Shown here: piece by piece, positions 18,183 through 28,668 of the stretch
How positions within the stretch are numbered: position 1 is the stretch's first letter
How the letters are laid out: each line of letters begins with the position of its first letter
DNA from: Chloroflexaceae bacterium
GTDB taxonomy: Bacteria; Chloroflexota; Chloroflexia; Chloroflexales; Chloroflexaceae
Direction of reading: 5' to 3'
Assembly (NCBI GenBank): GCA_012031225.1
Contig: JAAUTZ010000003.1
Coordinates: 57,751 to 121,750, forward strand
Length of the DNA stretch: 64,000 nucleotides
Notes under the pieces: model-generated
Database searches by the model: none
What the model was told of the DNA's origin: nothing
Seen by the model: only the letters and a program-made list of their open reading frames with translations
Translations under genes and position numbers: made by a program

Positions 18183-18860
18183 TCAGGCGGGCGGCGCATC
18201 AGGCAGAACCGTCAGCGCATCTACATCGGCAACGCCTTTGATAATCAGGGTCGCAGTGGGGCTAGTTGGGCGCAGATAGGCCAGCGGGCTATCGGGTGGC
18301 AGTTGCAGGTTCCATGCTGCTGATGTTGCCCGGATCATATACGTACCCGGAATCAGGGCGGCTTGCCCCGCTACCGCATTGAGCATACTGGCGTGCAGGC
18401 TAGAGGGAAACAGCCGTGCTTGGGTGGGCACATCACTGATACTCAACACAAGGCGGACACCATCCCACACGCGCACGCGGGTCTCGCGCTCGTCAAACTC
18501 CCAATCGAAGCGCCATAACTGGCGCGGTAGCTTCCAAATCTCTTGCCCCCCGATTTGGGCTTGGCGATCATCTACGCCACTCTCCGTCACGAAAGGCCCG
18601 TAATGATTGTGGTGGCGCACGACGGTTCCGGCTAGGACTTCGCTATACTCGCGGGTTGAGCCGGCGGTATAGCGCGAGACGGCGATAAAGCCCATTGCAA
18701 AGCCGCCCGGCAGTGTGATGAGCTGGAGCGGATCGGGGATCCGTTCGTGCACCGCGTCGGCGCGGATCAGAAAGGTGGCGACGAGCATACTGCCCCATAG
18801 CACCCACGGTGGGGCGGGGTAGGTGATCCGGGCAAGGCTTGTAGCGGGCGGGTGACTCAC
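18183..18860 (-). CDS. Acetoacetate-decarboxylase-like protein lacking the Lys-Lys pair
   Basis: The fold resembles acetoacetate decarboxylase: a VPEPL-like segment (IPDPLQLITLP), a YSE-x-LAG-like strand and the signature region GQEIWKLPRQL, which aligns with GRELSAYPKKL of the clostridial enzyme. At that position the Schiff-base Lys and its neighbour (KK) are replaced by RQ, so decarboxylase activity is doubtful and a lipocalin-like ligand-binding role is possible. It uses a GTG start at 18860, supported by AGGAG 9 bases upstream. It is 6 bases from the upstream nuclease-like gene, so they form an operon. Confidence 0.65.
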   Translation of the reverse strand: MSHPPATSLARITYPAPPWVLWGSMLVATFLIRADAVHERIPDPLQLITLPGGFAMGFIAVSRYTAGSTREYSEVLAGTVVRHHNHYGPFVTESGVDDRQAQIGGQEIWKLPRQLWRFDWEFDERETRVRVWDGVRLVLSISDVPTQARLFPSSLHASMLNAVAGQAALIPGTYMIRATSAAWNLQLPPDSPLAYLRPTSPTATLIIKGVADVDALTVLPDAPPA

Positions 18861-18866
18861 GGCGTG

Positions 18867-19709
18867 TTACTCCTGTGCGGGCGCATTCGGCGACAATCCG
18901 GCACGGCGTAGGGCTGCCGCAAATGGGGAGTCATCCTCCTCCGTGAGGGGATCATCCGCTTGGGGTTGGTCAGGCTCAGGGCTAGCGAGCGGCTCTGGCT
19001 CAGTGGTGTAGGCAAGGGATGGGGGCGGAGCAACAAACGGCTCATCGGCGGCAAGCTCATCAGCTTCCCAATCGAGGGCGAGGTTCTCAGCACCGGCTAG
19101 CGCAATAATATCATCCACACTGAACTGGAGCAGGTCTATGCCCTGAGCATCTTGCGGCGAAGCAGCAAGGCTAGCAATCGGGTGCAGGGTGGGTAGGGTG
19201 GCAAGGACTTCATCCAGTGTTTCCGGCGGGATACGCGGCGCATCTTCTTGATCCATCAGGGCGATGATCGCATCTGCGCTGAGGATGCCGGTATCCACGA
19301 GGAGGATTGTGGCGTATACCGTCGGGAAGAGCAGGCGCAGGATTGCCCGCGTCTCTTGCAGTTGGGCGGATGCCCGCCGAATTGCGCTGGCGGTGCGGCT
19401 CGCTTTGATCTCAAATACATGCACCGTGCGCCGATCCAGCACGGTCAGCGCATCCAATTCGCGGTAGCGTTGCATGCCCCGTCGCCCGCGTAGCTCCTCA
19501 TAGCCGAGAATGCGGGTCTCGGCGAGGTCCAGCTGTGTGCCTAGCCAGCCGCGCAGGGCTTGCTCCGCTTGCCCGCCAAACAGGTCGCGCTGGCGTGGGG
19601 GGCGCATGGCGCGGTTGTTCTGGCGTTGCAGCAGGTACTGCTCGACATACTGCCGATAGTGCTTATCATCGCTGCTAATCAGGCGTGGACGGGCATAGCG
19701 TACCGCCAT
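18867..19709 (-). CDS. PD-(D/E)XK-like protein with acidic tail
   Basis: I do not recognise a named family. Residues about 85-110 read as a PD-(D/E)XK-type nuclease core: Glu-Leu-Asp at the start of one strand (RELDALTVLD) and VFEIKAS on the next. The C-terminal third is acidic and Pro/Glu-rich, probably disordered, and ends in a short helix. The ATG at 19709 is preceded by AAAGGA at 8 bases. It lies 13 bases downstream of proC and 6 bases upstream of the decarboxylase-like gene. Nuclease activity is an inference from four residues only. Confidence 0.55.
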   Translation of the reverse strand: MAVRYARPRLISSDDKHYRQYVEQYLLQRQNNRAMRPPRQRDLFGGQAEQALRGWLGTQLDLAETRILGYEELRGRRGMQRYRELDALTVLDRRTVHVFEIKASRTASAIRRASAQLQETRAILRLLFPTVYATILLVDTGILSADAIIALMDQEDAPRIPPETLDEVLATLPTLHPIASLAASPQDAQGIDLLQFSVDDIIALAGAENLALDWEADELAADEPFVAPPPSLAYTTEPEPLASPEPDQPQADDPLTEEDDSPFAAALRRAGLSPNAPAQE

Positions 19710-19722
19710 CAAGCATATCCTT

Positions 19723-20541
19723 TCAGCTCTGGTTGCCTAGCTCTTGCGAACGCTGGTAGGCGGCTTGCACACACGCGGCAAAGGCCGCCCGTACTGCACC
19801 TTGTTCGAGGGCGTACAGCCCCGCAGCAGTAGTGCCGCCCGGCGAAGTCACCGCATTGCGAAGCAACGCAGGATGCTGGCGGCTGTCCTGTGCATACACC
19901 AATGCCCCGTACATCGTCTGTTGGGCAAGCTGCTCGGCAAGTGGGCGTGGCAAGCCGATCTGCACTCCCGCATCAATCAAGGCTTCAAGCACAAGAAAGA
20001 CATAGGCCGGCCCACTGCCACTAACTGCCGTTGCCATATCAAGGTAGTGTTCATGCTCGACGTAGGCTTCTTTGCCAAGTGCCTGCAACACCTGCTGCGT
20101 CAAGTCCCGCTGCTCCGGCGTGACGGTCGGCGCACACGTCCAGACACTCATACCTGCGCCTACGGTGGCGGGCGTATTGGGCATGCAGCGCACAACCGGC
20201 GCATGGTCTAGGAGATCGTGCAAGGTTTGCATGCGCGTGCCCGCAATGATCGAGAGGCACACCGCGTCCGGCTTGAGCAAGCCCCGTAGCAGCGGCAAAA
20301 CGCTTGTCACAAGTTGGGGCTTGATCGCCAAGATGATAAGATCGGCAGCCTGCACGGCGGCGCGGTTGTCAGCGGTGGTGACGATCCCGTGCTGGGCGGC
20401 AAGTTCGGCGCGGCGTTCGGGGCGCACATCAGTGGCGACGAGGTGGGTCGCATGCACAAGCTCACGGGCCAGCAGCCCGGCAATAAATGCGCCGCCCATT
20501 GCTCCCGCTCCAATTACGGCTATCTGGCGTGTGTGCTGCAT
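19723..20541 (-). CDS. proC: Pyrroline-5-carboxylate reductase
   Basis: Catalyses the last step of proline biosynthesis, NAD(P)H-dependent reduction of pyrroline-5-carboxylate. The Rossmann motif IAVIGAGAMGGAFIAGLL opens the protein. The central VVRCMPNTPATVGAGMS and the C-terminal dimerisation signature around SGSGPAYVF and RNAVTSPGGTTAAGL are all present. The length of 272 residues is standard. It is the first gene of a minus-strand run that continues with the nuclease-like, decarboxylase-like, dam and murT genes, and it is divergent from ilvD. Confidence 0.97.
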   Translation of the reverse strand: MQHTRQIAVIGAGAMGGAFIAGLLARELVHATHLVATDVRPERRAELAAQHGIVTTADNRAAVQAADLIILAIKPQLVTSVLPLLRGLLKPDAVCLSIIAGTRMQTLHDLLDHAPVVRCMPNTPATVGAGMSVWTCAPTVTPEQRDLTQQVLQALGKEAYVEHEHYLDMATAVSGSGPAYVFLVLEALIDAGVQIGLPRPLAEQLAQQTMYGALVYAQDSRQHPALLRNAVTSPGGTTAAGLYALEQGAVRAAFAACVQAAYQRSQELGNQS

Positions 20542-20735
20542 GATGTATTCCTGTGTGGTGCAAGCAGAATGCTATGCTGTTTATGATACCACAGGTCGGA
20601 TCAGTGTGGGCAGTTGTTTGCGTGTGCATCCTTTCGCCTAAGCCGTCTGAGCGTGGTACAATCGCATACACCTAGGCCTTGGGGCTAGGCGATACGGAAT
20701 GATCTGTTTGTGAGTTGGAGAGAGGACACGAAAGT

Positions 20736-22424
20736 ATGAGTAACAAACTAAAGCCGCGTAGCCATGTGTTGACCGATGGGCGCAACCGCGCTGCGGCTCG
20801 CGCTATGCTGAAAGGGATTGGCTTTACTGATGATGATCTTGCCCGCCCGATCATTGGGATTGCCAATACGTGGATTGAAACCATGCCATGCAATTTCCAC
20901 CTGCGGGCATTGGCGGCGCGGGTCAAAGAGGGCGTGCGACAAGCGGGCGGTACGCCAATGGAGTTCAACACGGTGAGCGTATCGGATGGCGTAACAATGG
21001 GTACGGAAGGCATGAAAGGCTCGCTGATCAGCCGCGAAGTGATTGCCGATTCGATTGAACTGATGGGGCGTTCCTACCTGTTTGATGCAATGATTACCCT
21101 CGTAGGCTGCGACAAAACGATCCCCGGTGCGGCGATGGGCTTGATCCGCCTGAACATCCCTAGCCTCATCCTGTACGGCGGCTCGATTATGCCGGGCAAG
21201 TATCGGGGCGAAGAAGTCACCATTCGGCACGTCTTTGAGGCAATTGGGGCGGCAGCAGCGGGCAAGATCAGCGATGCCGACCTGAAGGAGCTAGAGGATG
21301 TGGCCTGCCCCGGACCCGGCGCGTGCGGTGGGCAATACACTGCGAACACGATGGCGACGGTGATGGAGTTCATCGGGCTTGCGCCGATGCAGACCGCCTC
21401 TGTGCCTGCCGTGGATGAGCGCAAGAATGCGGTGGCGATCCAGTGCGGCAAACTGATTATGGATGTGTTGGAGCGCGATCTGAAGCCGCGTGATATTCTC
21501 AGCCGCGAAGCCTTTGAGAATGCCGTGGTGAGTGTGGCCACCACGGGCGGCTCAACCAATGCGGTGTTGCACCTGCTGGCCATGGCCCGTGAAGCCAACA
21601 TCCCCTTCACGATTGATGATATTGATGCAATTAGTGCGCGCACCCCCCTCTATGTAGACCTGATGCCCGGCGGGCAGTACACCGCCGTTGAGGTGGATCG
21701 AGCGGGGGGGATCGGGGTGATTGCGCGGCGCATGGTCGAGGGGGGCTTTGCCCACAGCACCGCCATGACGGTGACCGGCGCAACGCTGGCAGATGCCGCC
21801 AGTGTAGCAGTGGAAACGCCCGGTCAGGATGTGATCCACCCGCTCGACAAGCCGATCAAGCCGTTTGGTGGGCTGATGATCCTGCGCGGCAATCTTGCTG
21901 AAGAAGGCGGCGTGATCAAGGTTGCTAGCAACAACATCCCCGCCCACCGTGGCCCGGCGCGGGTGTTCAACTCGGAAGAAGAGGCGATGTCTGCCGTAAC
22001 CGAAGGACGCATCCAGCCCGGCGATGTGCTGGTGATCCGCTACGAAGGGCCGCGTGGCGGGCCCGGCATGCGCGAGATGCTCGGTGTGACGGCAGCGGTG
22101 GTGGGTGCCGGGTTGGGCGAGAGTGTCGCCTTGATTACCGATGGTCGTTTCAGTGGGGCGACACGCGGGATCATGGTGGGGCATGTTGCGCCCGAAGCAG
22201 CCCGCGGCGGTCTGCTCGCCCTCCTTGAAGATGGGGACGAGATTGTGATTGACCTGAACGCCAAGCGCGTAGATACCACCGTGCCAGAGGCGGTGCTAGC
22301 CGAACGGCGGGCACGCTGGCAACCGCCTGTGCCGCGCTACACCCACGGCGTTTTCGCCCGCTATGCCGCGCTGGTATCGTCCGCTTCTGAAGGGGCAATC
22401 CTGCGTACCCCAGATTTCGAGTAG
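20736..22424 (+). CDS. ilvD: Dihydroxy-acid dehydratase
   Basis: Converts 2,3-dihydroxy-isovalerate and -methylvalerate to the 2-oxo acids in valine and isoleucine synthesis, using an Fe-S cluster and Mg2+. Family signatures include GCDKTIPGA with a cluster Cys, CPGPGACGGQYTANTM with another, and the C-terminal RYEGPRGGPGMREML and DGRFSGATRG. The ATG at 20736 was chosen over the in-frame TTG at 20715 because GAGAGGA precedes it. The 194-base divergent region from proC contains an imperfect stem at 20672-20690 just before the gene. No leucine- or valine-rich leader peptide was found. Confidence 0.97.
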   Translation: MSNKLKPRSHVLTDGRNRAAARAMLKGIGFTDDDLARPIIGIANTWIETMPCNFHLRALAARVKEGVRQAGGTPMEFNTVSVSDGVTMGTEGMKGSLISREVIADSIELMGRSYLFDAMITLVGCDKTIPGAAMGLIRLNIPSLILYGGSIMPGKYRGEEVTIRHVFEAIGAAAAGKISDADLKELEDVACPGPGACGGQYTANTMATVMEFIGLAPMQTASVPAVDERKNAVAIQCGKLIMDVLERDLKPRDILSREAFENAVVSVATTGGSTNAVLHLLAMAREANIPFTIDDIDAISARTPLYVDLMPGGQYTAVEVDRAGGIGVIARRMVEGGFAHSTAMTVTGATLADAASVAVETPGQDVIHPLDKPIKPFGGLMILRGNLAEEGGVIKVASNNIPAHRGPARVFNSEEEAMSAVTEGRIQPGDVLVIRYEGPRGGPGMREMLGVTAAVVGAGLGESVALITDGRFSGATRGIMVGHVAPEAARGGLLALLEDGDEIVIDLNAKRVDTTVPEAVLAERRARWQPPVPRYTHGVFARYAALVSSASEGAILRTPDFE

Positions 22425-22504
22425 CGGCTTTCTAAGCGAGACCGTTTGGTAGCTGAGCGGGTTGCGGAATGCGGCTCGCTCAGGCATACTAGAACAAATA
22501 GCAC

Positions 22505-22732
22505 AGTTCACAGGACGCGAGGTGGCCTGCCCCCGATGCCATGGTCGTAGTTGGTCGCCCCAAAGGGGATCGGAGAGCCTATCTGCAATGGCAGGAAGCC
22601 AACCTGCCTCCGCAGGTCGTGTTCGAGATCCTCTCGCCCGGCAATCGCCCCAAAGCCCGCCACGCCCGCACCGAAGCCGCCGAAGCCACCGCCTGCGCGA
22701 GTTGGGCATTGAGCCGTGAGCGGCGCGGTTAG
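22505..22732 (+). pseudogene. Uma2-family (DUF820) endonuclease remnant
   Basis: A fragment encoding the central Uma2 motif: DAMVVVGRPKGDRRAYLQW followed closely by PPQVVFEILSPGNR, the PD-(D/E)XK core of the family. The N-terminal half is missing and the C-terminus breaks into unrelated sequence before overlapping the end of the membrane-protein gene by 4 bases. Uma2 genes are very numerous in Chloroflexota and cyanobacteria, so this is debris of a former copy. It fills the 304-base gap after ilvD. Confidence 0.7.
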
Positions 22733-24525
22733 GGCACAGGCGGGCACAAGCTCAAGTCGGGTGCAGGCCCTTGAAAGCCAAGCACCACAAACGGCTCAAT
22801 CCGCGTAACTTCGTAGACCTGCGGGTTGGCGGCGATTGCAGCTGCCAGCTGATCCCAGTGGGGCTGATTGTAGAGTGTCCCATCGTAGCGGTGCGTATCG
22901 AGGATCAGGTAGCGCAGATCCATGCAGCGCAGCATGTACGTGGCATGCAGATCGGGGAAGGCATTGGCCCAGTAGGCAAAATGCACGTAGGTATCGGGGC
23001 GATGAAACGGATGGTTGAAGGCCGGCATATGTTTGGCGTGGTAGAGCGAGCCGTACATTGCGGCATAGTTCAGTACCTCGCGCTCAGCAGGCATAAAGCC
23101 CACGGCGAAATCGTCCGGGTGCTCGGCTAGCCAGAGATCAATCGGGCGAGGAGTGAGACGAACCGTACCAACTCCGCTCGGCATCAGATCAATGGCAATA
23201 AGGGCGCACAACAGTGCCCCGACCAAACGCTGTCGTTGGGGGTAACGTTGGATGAGCCACGCCGCCCCAACTCCCGCGAGCAACGCGACAAACAGGATTG
23301 TGATGATGCCAAAGCGGGCCCACACACGCATCATATCTACAAAGGGCAGCTGCGCGAGGTAGTAGGCGGGCAACCAGAAGGGAGCGTCGGCTTGCACAGG
23401 CACGTTATTCAGGTGTAGATCCGTGCCGAGTGCCAGCACCGCCGCGACACTCGCAACAATCAGCCAGACCATGCGCTGCCAGCGATGGGCATAGTCGCGC
23501 CATGCAAACGCAAGCCCAGCCAAGATCAAGGCAACGACACTGAGGTACATCGTCTTTTCGACCCATAGCGGCTCTGGGCGCAGCTGATCCACCCACGCGC
23601 CCCACAGCAGGTGATCTTGGTAAGGCAGGATGAAGTTGATTGGATCGAGTGACCAGTTCCGTGTCCACTCGATCTCATACTGCTCCAGTGTGCGGTCATC
23701 CAGCATCAACAGATAGGGCAGCGCACCTAACACGGCACCCACCAGCGTGCCTGCCGCCACGGGGATGCCGCGTGCAATTGCGCTAGTGAACCGTTCGCGG
23801 AGCAGGGGCAGCAGCGTGAGCAGGGCATAGAGCGCACCCAGCAGCAGGGACATCATGAGGTAGTACTGGCTGGAACTGCCAAGCAGAAACGTCACGAGCA
23901 CCATCAGGGCAATGCGCCATGTCCAGCGCAACTGCGGCTGACGGAGCGCAGTATCCAGCCCCCAAAAGAACAGCGGCATACTCCATGTGGCAACGATGTT
24001 CAGATGTCCGTAGCTGTGGCTCACGCGGTAGGGGGTGAGTAGGAAGGCTAGGCCTCCGACAATAGCCCCGATCTGGCTGTTAGTGACACTCAGCAGCCAA
24101 CGATAGACGATGTAGCCAGAGAGCCACGTAAATAGCCAGATCAACATGTTGTAGTGCAGGATAGTGCCGCCAAACCAACCCACAGGCGCGGTCAGCAGAA
24201 TCGCTAAATAGGGAATTTCGGTAGTAGCCAGTGCAAGGTCGTATGGGTAGTTCAGACGCGGATCAACAAAAGGCGATTGTCCCATCAAGGGTGCCTGTGC
24301 CATCCAGCCCGTAATATAAACATGTTGCACATTGTCGCCAAAGCCTTGGCCCGGTATGGTGGTGCGAGGTGCCAGTGGCACAGGATATATCAGAGCCAGT
24401 GCCAGCAGCATAAATGCCAGCAGCACCAGCCAATCGCGGCGTAGCCACACGGCGATTGTGGTGAGCACCTCCTGTGGGCGAGTAGCGTGGCGTTGCGGTT
24501 GCGGTTCGAGCGTTGTAACAGTCAT
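22729..24525 (-). CDS. Polytopic membrane protein, GT-C glycosyltransferase-like
   Basis: A 598-residue integral membrane protein with 10-12 hydrophobic segments and a soluble C-terminal region of about 130 residues. The layout resembles GT-C-fold glycosyltransferases of the YfhO/PMT type: an early periplasmic loop (GFGDNVQHVYI) with acidic residues after helix 1, many helices, then a C-terminal domain with conserved aromatic and Asp-rich segments. The sugar donor and acceptor are unknown, and no glycan cluster surrounds it. It is divergent from the transglutaminase gene. Confidence 0.65.
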   Translation of the reverse strand: MTVTTLEPQPQRHATRPQEVLTTIAVWLRRDWLVLLAFMLLALALIYPVPLAPRTTIPGQGFGDNVQHVYITGWMAQAPLMGQSPFVDPRLNYPYDLALATTEIPYLAILLTAPVGWFGGTILHYNMLIWLFTWLSGYIVYRWLLSVTNSQIGAIVGGLAFLLTPYRVSHSYGHLNIVATWSMPLFFWGLDTALRQPQLRWTWRIALMVLVTFLLGSSSQYYLMMSLLLGALYALLTLLPLLRERFTSAIARGIPVAAGTLVGAVLGALPYLLMLDDRTLEQYEIEWTRNWSLDPINFILPYQDHLLWGAWVDQLRPEPLWVEKTMYLSVVALILAGLAFAWRDYAHRWQRMVWLIVASVAAVLALGTDLHLNNVPVQADAPFWLPAYYLAQLPFVDMMRVWARFGIITILFVALLAGVGAAWLIQRYPQRQRLVGALLCALIAIDLMPSGVGTVRLTPRPIDLWLAEHPDDFAVGFMPAEREVLNYAAMYGSLYHAKHMPAFNHPFHRPDTYVHFAYWANAFPDLHATYMLRCMDLRYLILDTHRYDGTLYNQPHWDQLAAAIAANPQVYEVTRIEPFVVLGFQGPAPDLSLCPPVP

Positions 24526-24678
24526 AGGTGATGGTGCTTTCTCGTAAGTGGATTAGAGTGTACCAAATCCTGCTACCCGTGTCAATCACACGCCCAACGC
24601 CCAGCTCATCACGCGCCCTGCCAATCGGGTACAATACCTTATGGGTACGCTGTTGATCTTACGCTGAAAGGACTTGCT

Positions 24679-26861
<2,183 letters not shown>

Positions 26862-26877
26862 CGGATAGGCCCAGATC

Positions 26878-26922
26878 GGACGAGCAGGACGAACAGGACG
26901 GAAGGGACGAATGGGACGGATG
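26878..26922 (+). repeat. Five tandem 9-bp units, consensus GGACGRRYR
   Basis: Five contiguous imperfect 9-base units starting GGACGAGCA and GGACGAACA, followed by three diverging copies. The last units overlap the start codon of the small gene at 26911. A related array lies in the opposite orientation at 27368-27412. Confidence 0.75.
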
Positions 26923-27072
26923 CTCGGCTTTGCAGTGTGTCTTGCAGGGGCAGTGGTGCTGGCGTGGCTAGCAGCCATTGCCCCGCCGAGCTATTACAGC
27001 GTATTTATCGTGCTAGCAAGCCTACTCGGAATTGTGGCGAGCCTTGTGTGGCACGCCGCCCGCCGTCCTTAA
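26911..27072 (+). CDS. Small two-helix membrane protein, unknown function
   Basis: A 53-residue protein made almost entirely of two hydrophobic segments (about residues 5-24 and 29-47) joined by a short APPSYY turn and ending in a basic tail RRP. The ATG is inside the 9-bp repeat array, and AAGGGA precedes it closely. The next gene begins 15 bases later. The coding pattern is plausible (stop-free, hydrophobic, G/C third positions), but there is no family I recognise. Confidence 0.5.
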   Translation: MGRMLGFAVCLAGAVVLAWLAAIAPPSYYSVFIVLASLLGIVASLVWHAARRP

Positions 27073-27087
27073 GCCCCAACCGCCCCC

Positions 27088-27360
27088 ATGACAACTGCCC
27101 CACCCGCATCGCCTGATCCCCAAGACCCGCAGCTGCGTGCGCTTGCCACCCAGATCGAGCAAGCCGGGCTTGAAGCCCCCGTGCGGCTCGCGCTGGACAT
27201 CCTGCACCCTGTAGATGTGCTGAGTAGCCACTGCGCCCTGATGTTGCACCCCTTCCTGCGCGGCACACGCTGGGCAGCACCGTGCGCGGCACTCAGCGAG
27301 CGGCAGGCATGGGCAACCTTGCGCCAGCTCCTTGAGCCGCCCGCCCACACGGAGGAGTAG
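27088..27360 (+). CDS. Small soluble protein, unknown function
   Basis: A 90-residue, mostly helical protein with Pro-rich ends and a central ALDILHPVDVLSSHCALMLHPFL segment. It has no signal peptide. It follows the two-helix membrane protein by 15 bases and ends 7 bases before the second 9-bp repeat array, so the pair may be a two-gene unit downstream of eno. I do not recognise it. Confidence 0.5.
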   Translation: MTTAPPASPDPQDPQLRALATQIEQAGLEAPVRLALDILHPVDVLSSHCALMLHPFLRGTRWAAPCAALSERQAWATLRQLLEPPAHTEE

Positions 27361-27367
27361 GCTGCCC

Positions 27368-27412
27368 GCTCGCCCCACTTGCCCCGCTCGCCCCGCTCGC
27401 CCCGCTTGCCCC
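27368..27412 (-). repeat. Five tandem 9-bp units, inverted relative of the 26878 array
   Basis: Five contiguous 9-base units of the form GCTCGCCCC or GCTTGCCCC. Read on the minus strand they become GGGGCGAGC, close to the GGACGAGCA unit of the array at 26878-26922 after a one-base phase shift. The array ends 2 bases before the phosphoesterase promoter. Confidence 0.7.
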
Positions 27413-27414
27413 AA

Positions 27415-27444
27415 TTGACAGACTCTCCCCGTTGCGCGTATACT
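27415..27444 (+). promoter_or_regulatory. Consensus promoter for the phosphoesterase gene
   Basis: A perfect TTGACA (27415-27420) and TATACT (27439-27444) separated by 18 bases. Predicted transcription begins near 27451, about 39 bases before the ATG. Confidence 0.8.
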
Positions 27445-27489
27445 CCCTATGGAATGACTGATCCATAGCAATCTAGGAAAGGATGAGCC

Positions 27490-28632
27490 ATGTCGCTTGA
27501 CCACGAACACCACCAAGCTCACGCTGATGATCCCGATGAGCAGCACGCCCGCTTTGAGCGGATGGAGCACCTCACCGAGTATATCTACCACCGCCGCACG
27601 CAAGGCTTGACCCGCCGCGACTTCCTGAAGTACGGGCTATCCTTGGGGCTAGCCCTGCCCGCCGTCAGTGCCGTGCTAACGGGCTGCGGCTTTGGTGAAC
27701 AGCCACAGCAGATCGCGGCTGTGCCTACGTCCACCGCAACGGCCGTACCGACCAATACGCCCCTACCGACGAACACCCCGCGCCCACCGACGGCTACGCC
27801 AGAGCCAACCGCCACCCCCGAGCCAAGCCCCACGCCAGTCGTGCCGGTGATCTTCGGCGTGATTGGTGATTTCGGCTGGGCTGGCGCAGAGTCACAAGCC
27901 GTCTCAGATATGGTCAAAAGCTGGAACCCCGAATTTATTATCACCACCGGCGACAACAACTATCCCCGCGGCGCAGCCGAAACGATAGACCGCAACATTG
28001 GCCAGTATTACCACGAATTTATTGGCAACTACGTTGGTGAATATGGGCCCGGCGCGCCCGTCAATCGTTTCTGGCCCACCATCGGCAATCACGATACTGA
28101 CGTGGAAGAAGGGCAAGCCTACTTCGACTACTTCACCCTGCCCGACAACGAACGCTACTACAGCGTTGATCTGGGGCACATGCGGATGTTTGCCCTAAAC
28201 AGCGTAGCGTGGTATGAGCCGGATGGTGTGTATATTGACTCGGTGCAGGCCGAGTGGCTCCGCACTGAGCTTGCCAAAACGGCAGATCGCTGGAAGGTGG
28301 TTGTCTTTCACCACCCGCCCTACTCCTCCGACTATCGCGGCTCGAATAGCTGGATGCGCTGGCCGTACAAGGAGTGGGGCGCAGACATTGTGCTGTGCGG
28401 GCACAACCACGCCTACGAACGCCTAGAGATAGACGGGATGACCTATCTGGTGAATGGGCTAGGTGGTGGCGCACGCTACGGCAACGGCGAGTTTGTGCCG
28501 GGCACCCAGATTTACTACTGGGAGATGAACGGCGCACAGCGCGGCGAAGTCACCCCGCAACGCCTGAGCTTGGAGTTCTTCAACCGCGACGGCGTATTGA
28601 TTGATATGTGCGTGCTGGAGCGCAATGCATGA
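27490..28632 (+). CDS. Tat-exported calcineurin-like phosphoesterase, probable lipoprotein
   Basis: An exported metallophosphoesterase resembling purple acid phosphatases. An N-terminal His/Asp-rich stretch is followed by a Tat-type signal (TRRDFLKYG) and a lipobox-like LTGC, so the mature protein is probably lipid-anchored. A Thr/Pro spacer of TPTPEP type covers about residues 75-120. The catalytic domain has the five dimetal motifs: GDFGW, GDNNYPRG, GNHDTD, FHHPPY and GHNHAYER. Its substrate is not determinable. The ATG follows AAAGGATG-like sequence, and the promoter is at 27415-27444. Confidence 0.87.
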   Translation: MSLDHEHHQAHADDPDEQHARFERMEHLTEYIYHRRTQGLTRRDFLKYGLSLGLALPAVSAVLTGCGFGEQPQQIAAVPTSTATAVPTNTPLPTNTPRPPTATPEPTATPEPSPTPVVPVIFGVIGDFGWAGAESQAVSDMVKSWNPEFIITTGDNNYPRGAAETIDRNIGQYYHEFIGNYVGEYGPGAPVNRFWPTIGNHDTDVEEGQAYFDYFTLPDNERYYSVDLGHMRMFALNSVAWYEPDGVYIDSVQAEWLRTELAKTADRWKVVVFHHPPYSSDYRGSNSWMRWPYKEWGADIVLCGHNHAYERLEIDGMTYLVNGLGGGARYGNGEFVPGTQIYYWEMNGAQRGEVTPQRLSLEFFNRDGVLIDMCVLERNA

Positions 28633-28668
28633 AGCACGCGGGATGGGACAGGGAGCAGGTGACAGGGG

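Noticed and set aside
17245..19709. A complete restriction-modification system
   Set aside because: A decarboxylase-like gene separates the methylase from the nuclease-like protein and the nuclease core is only partly supported, so I report it as a weak possibility only.
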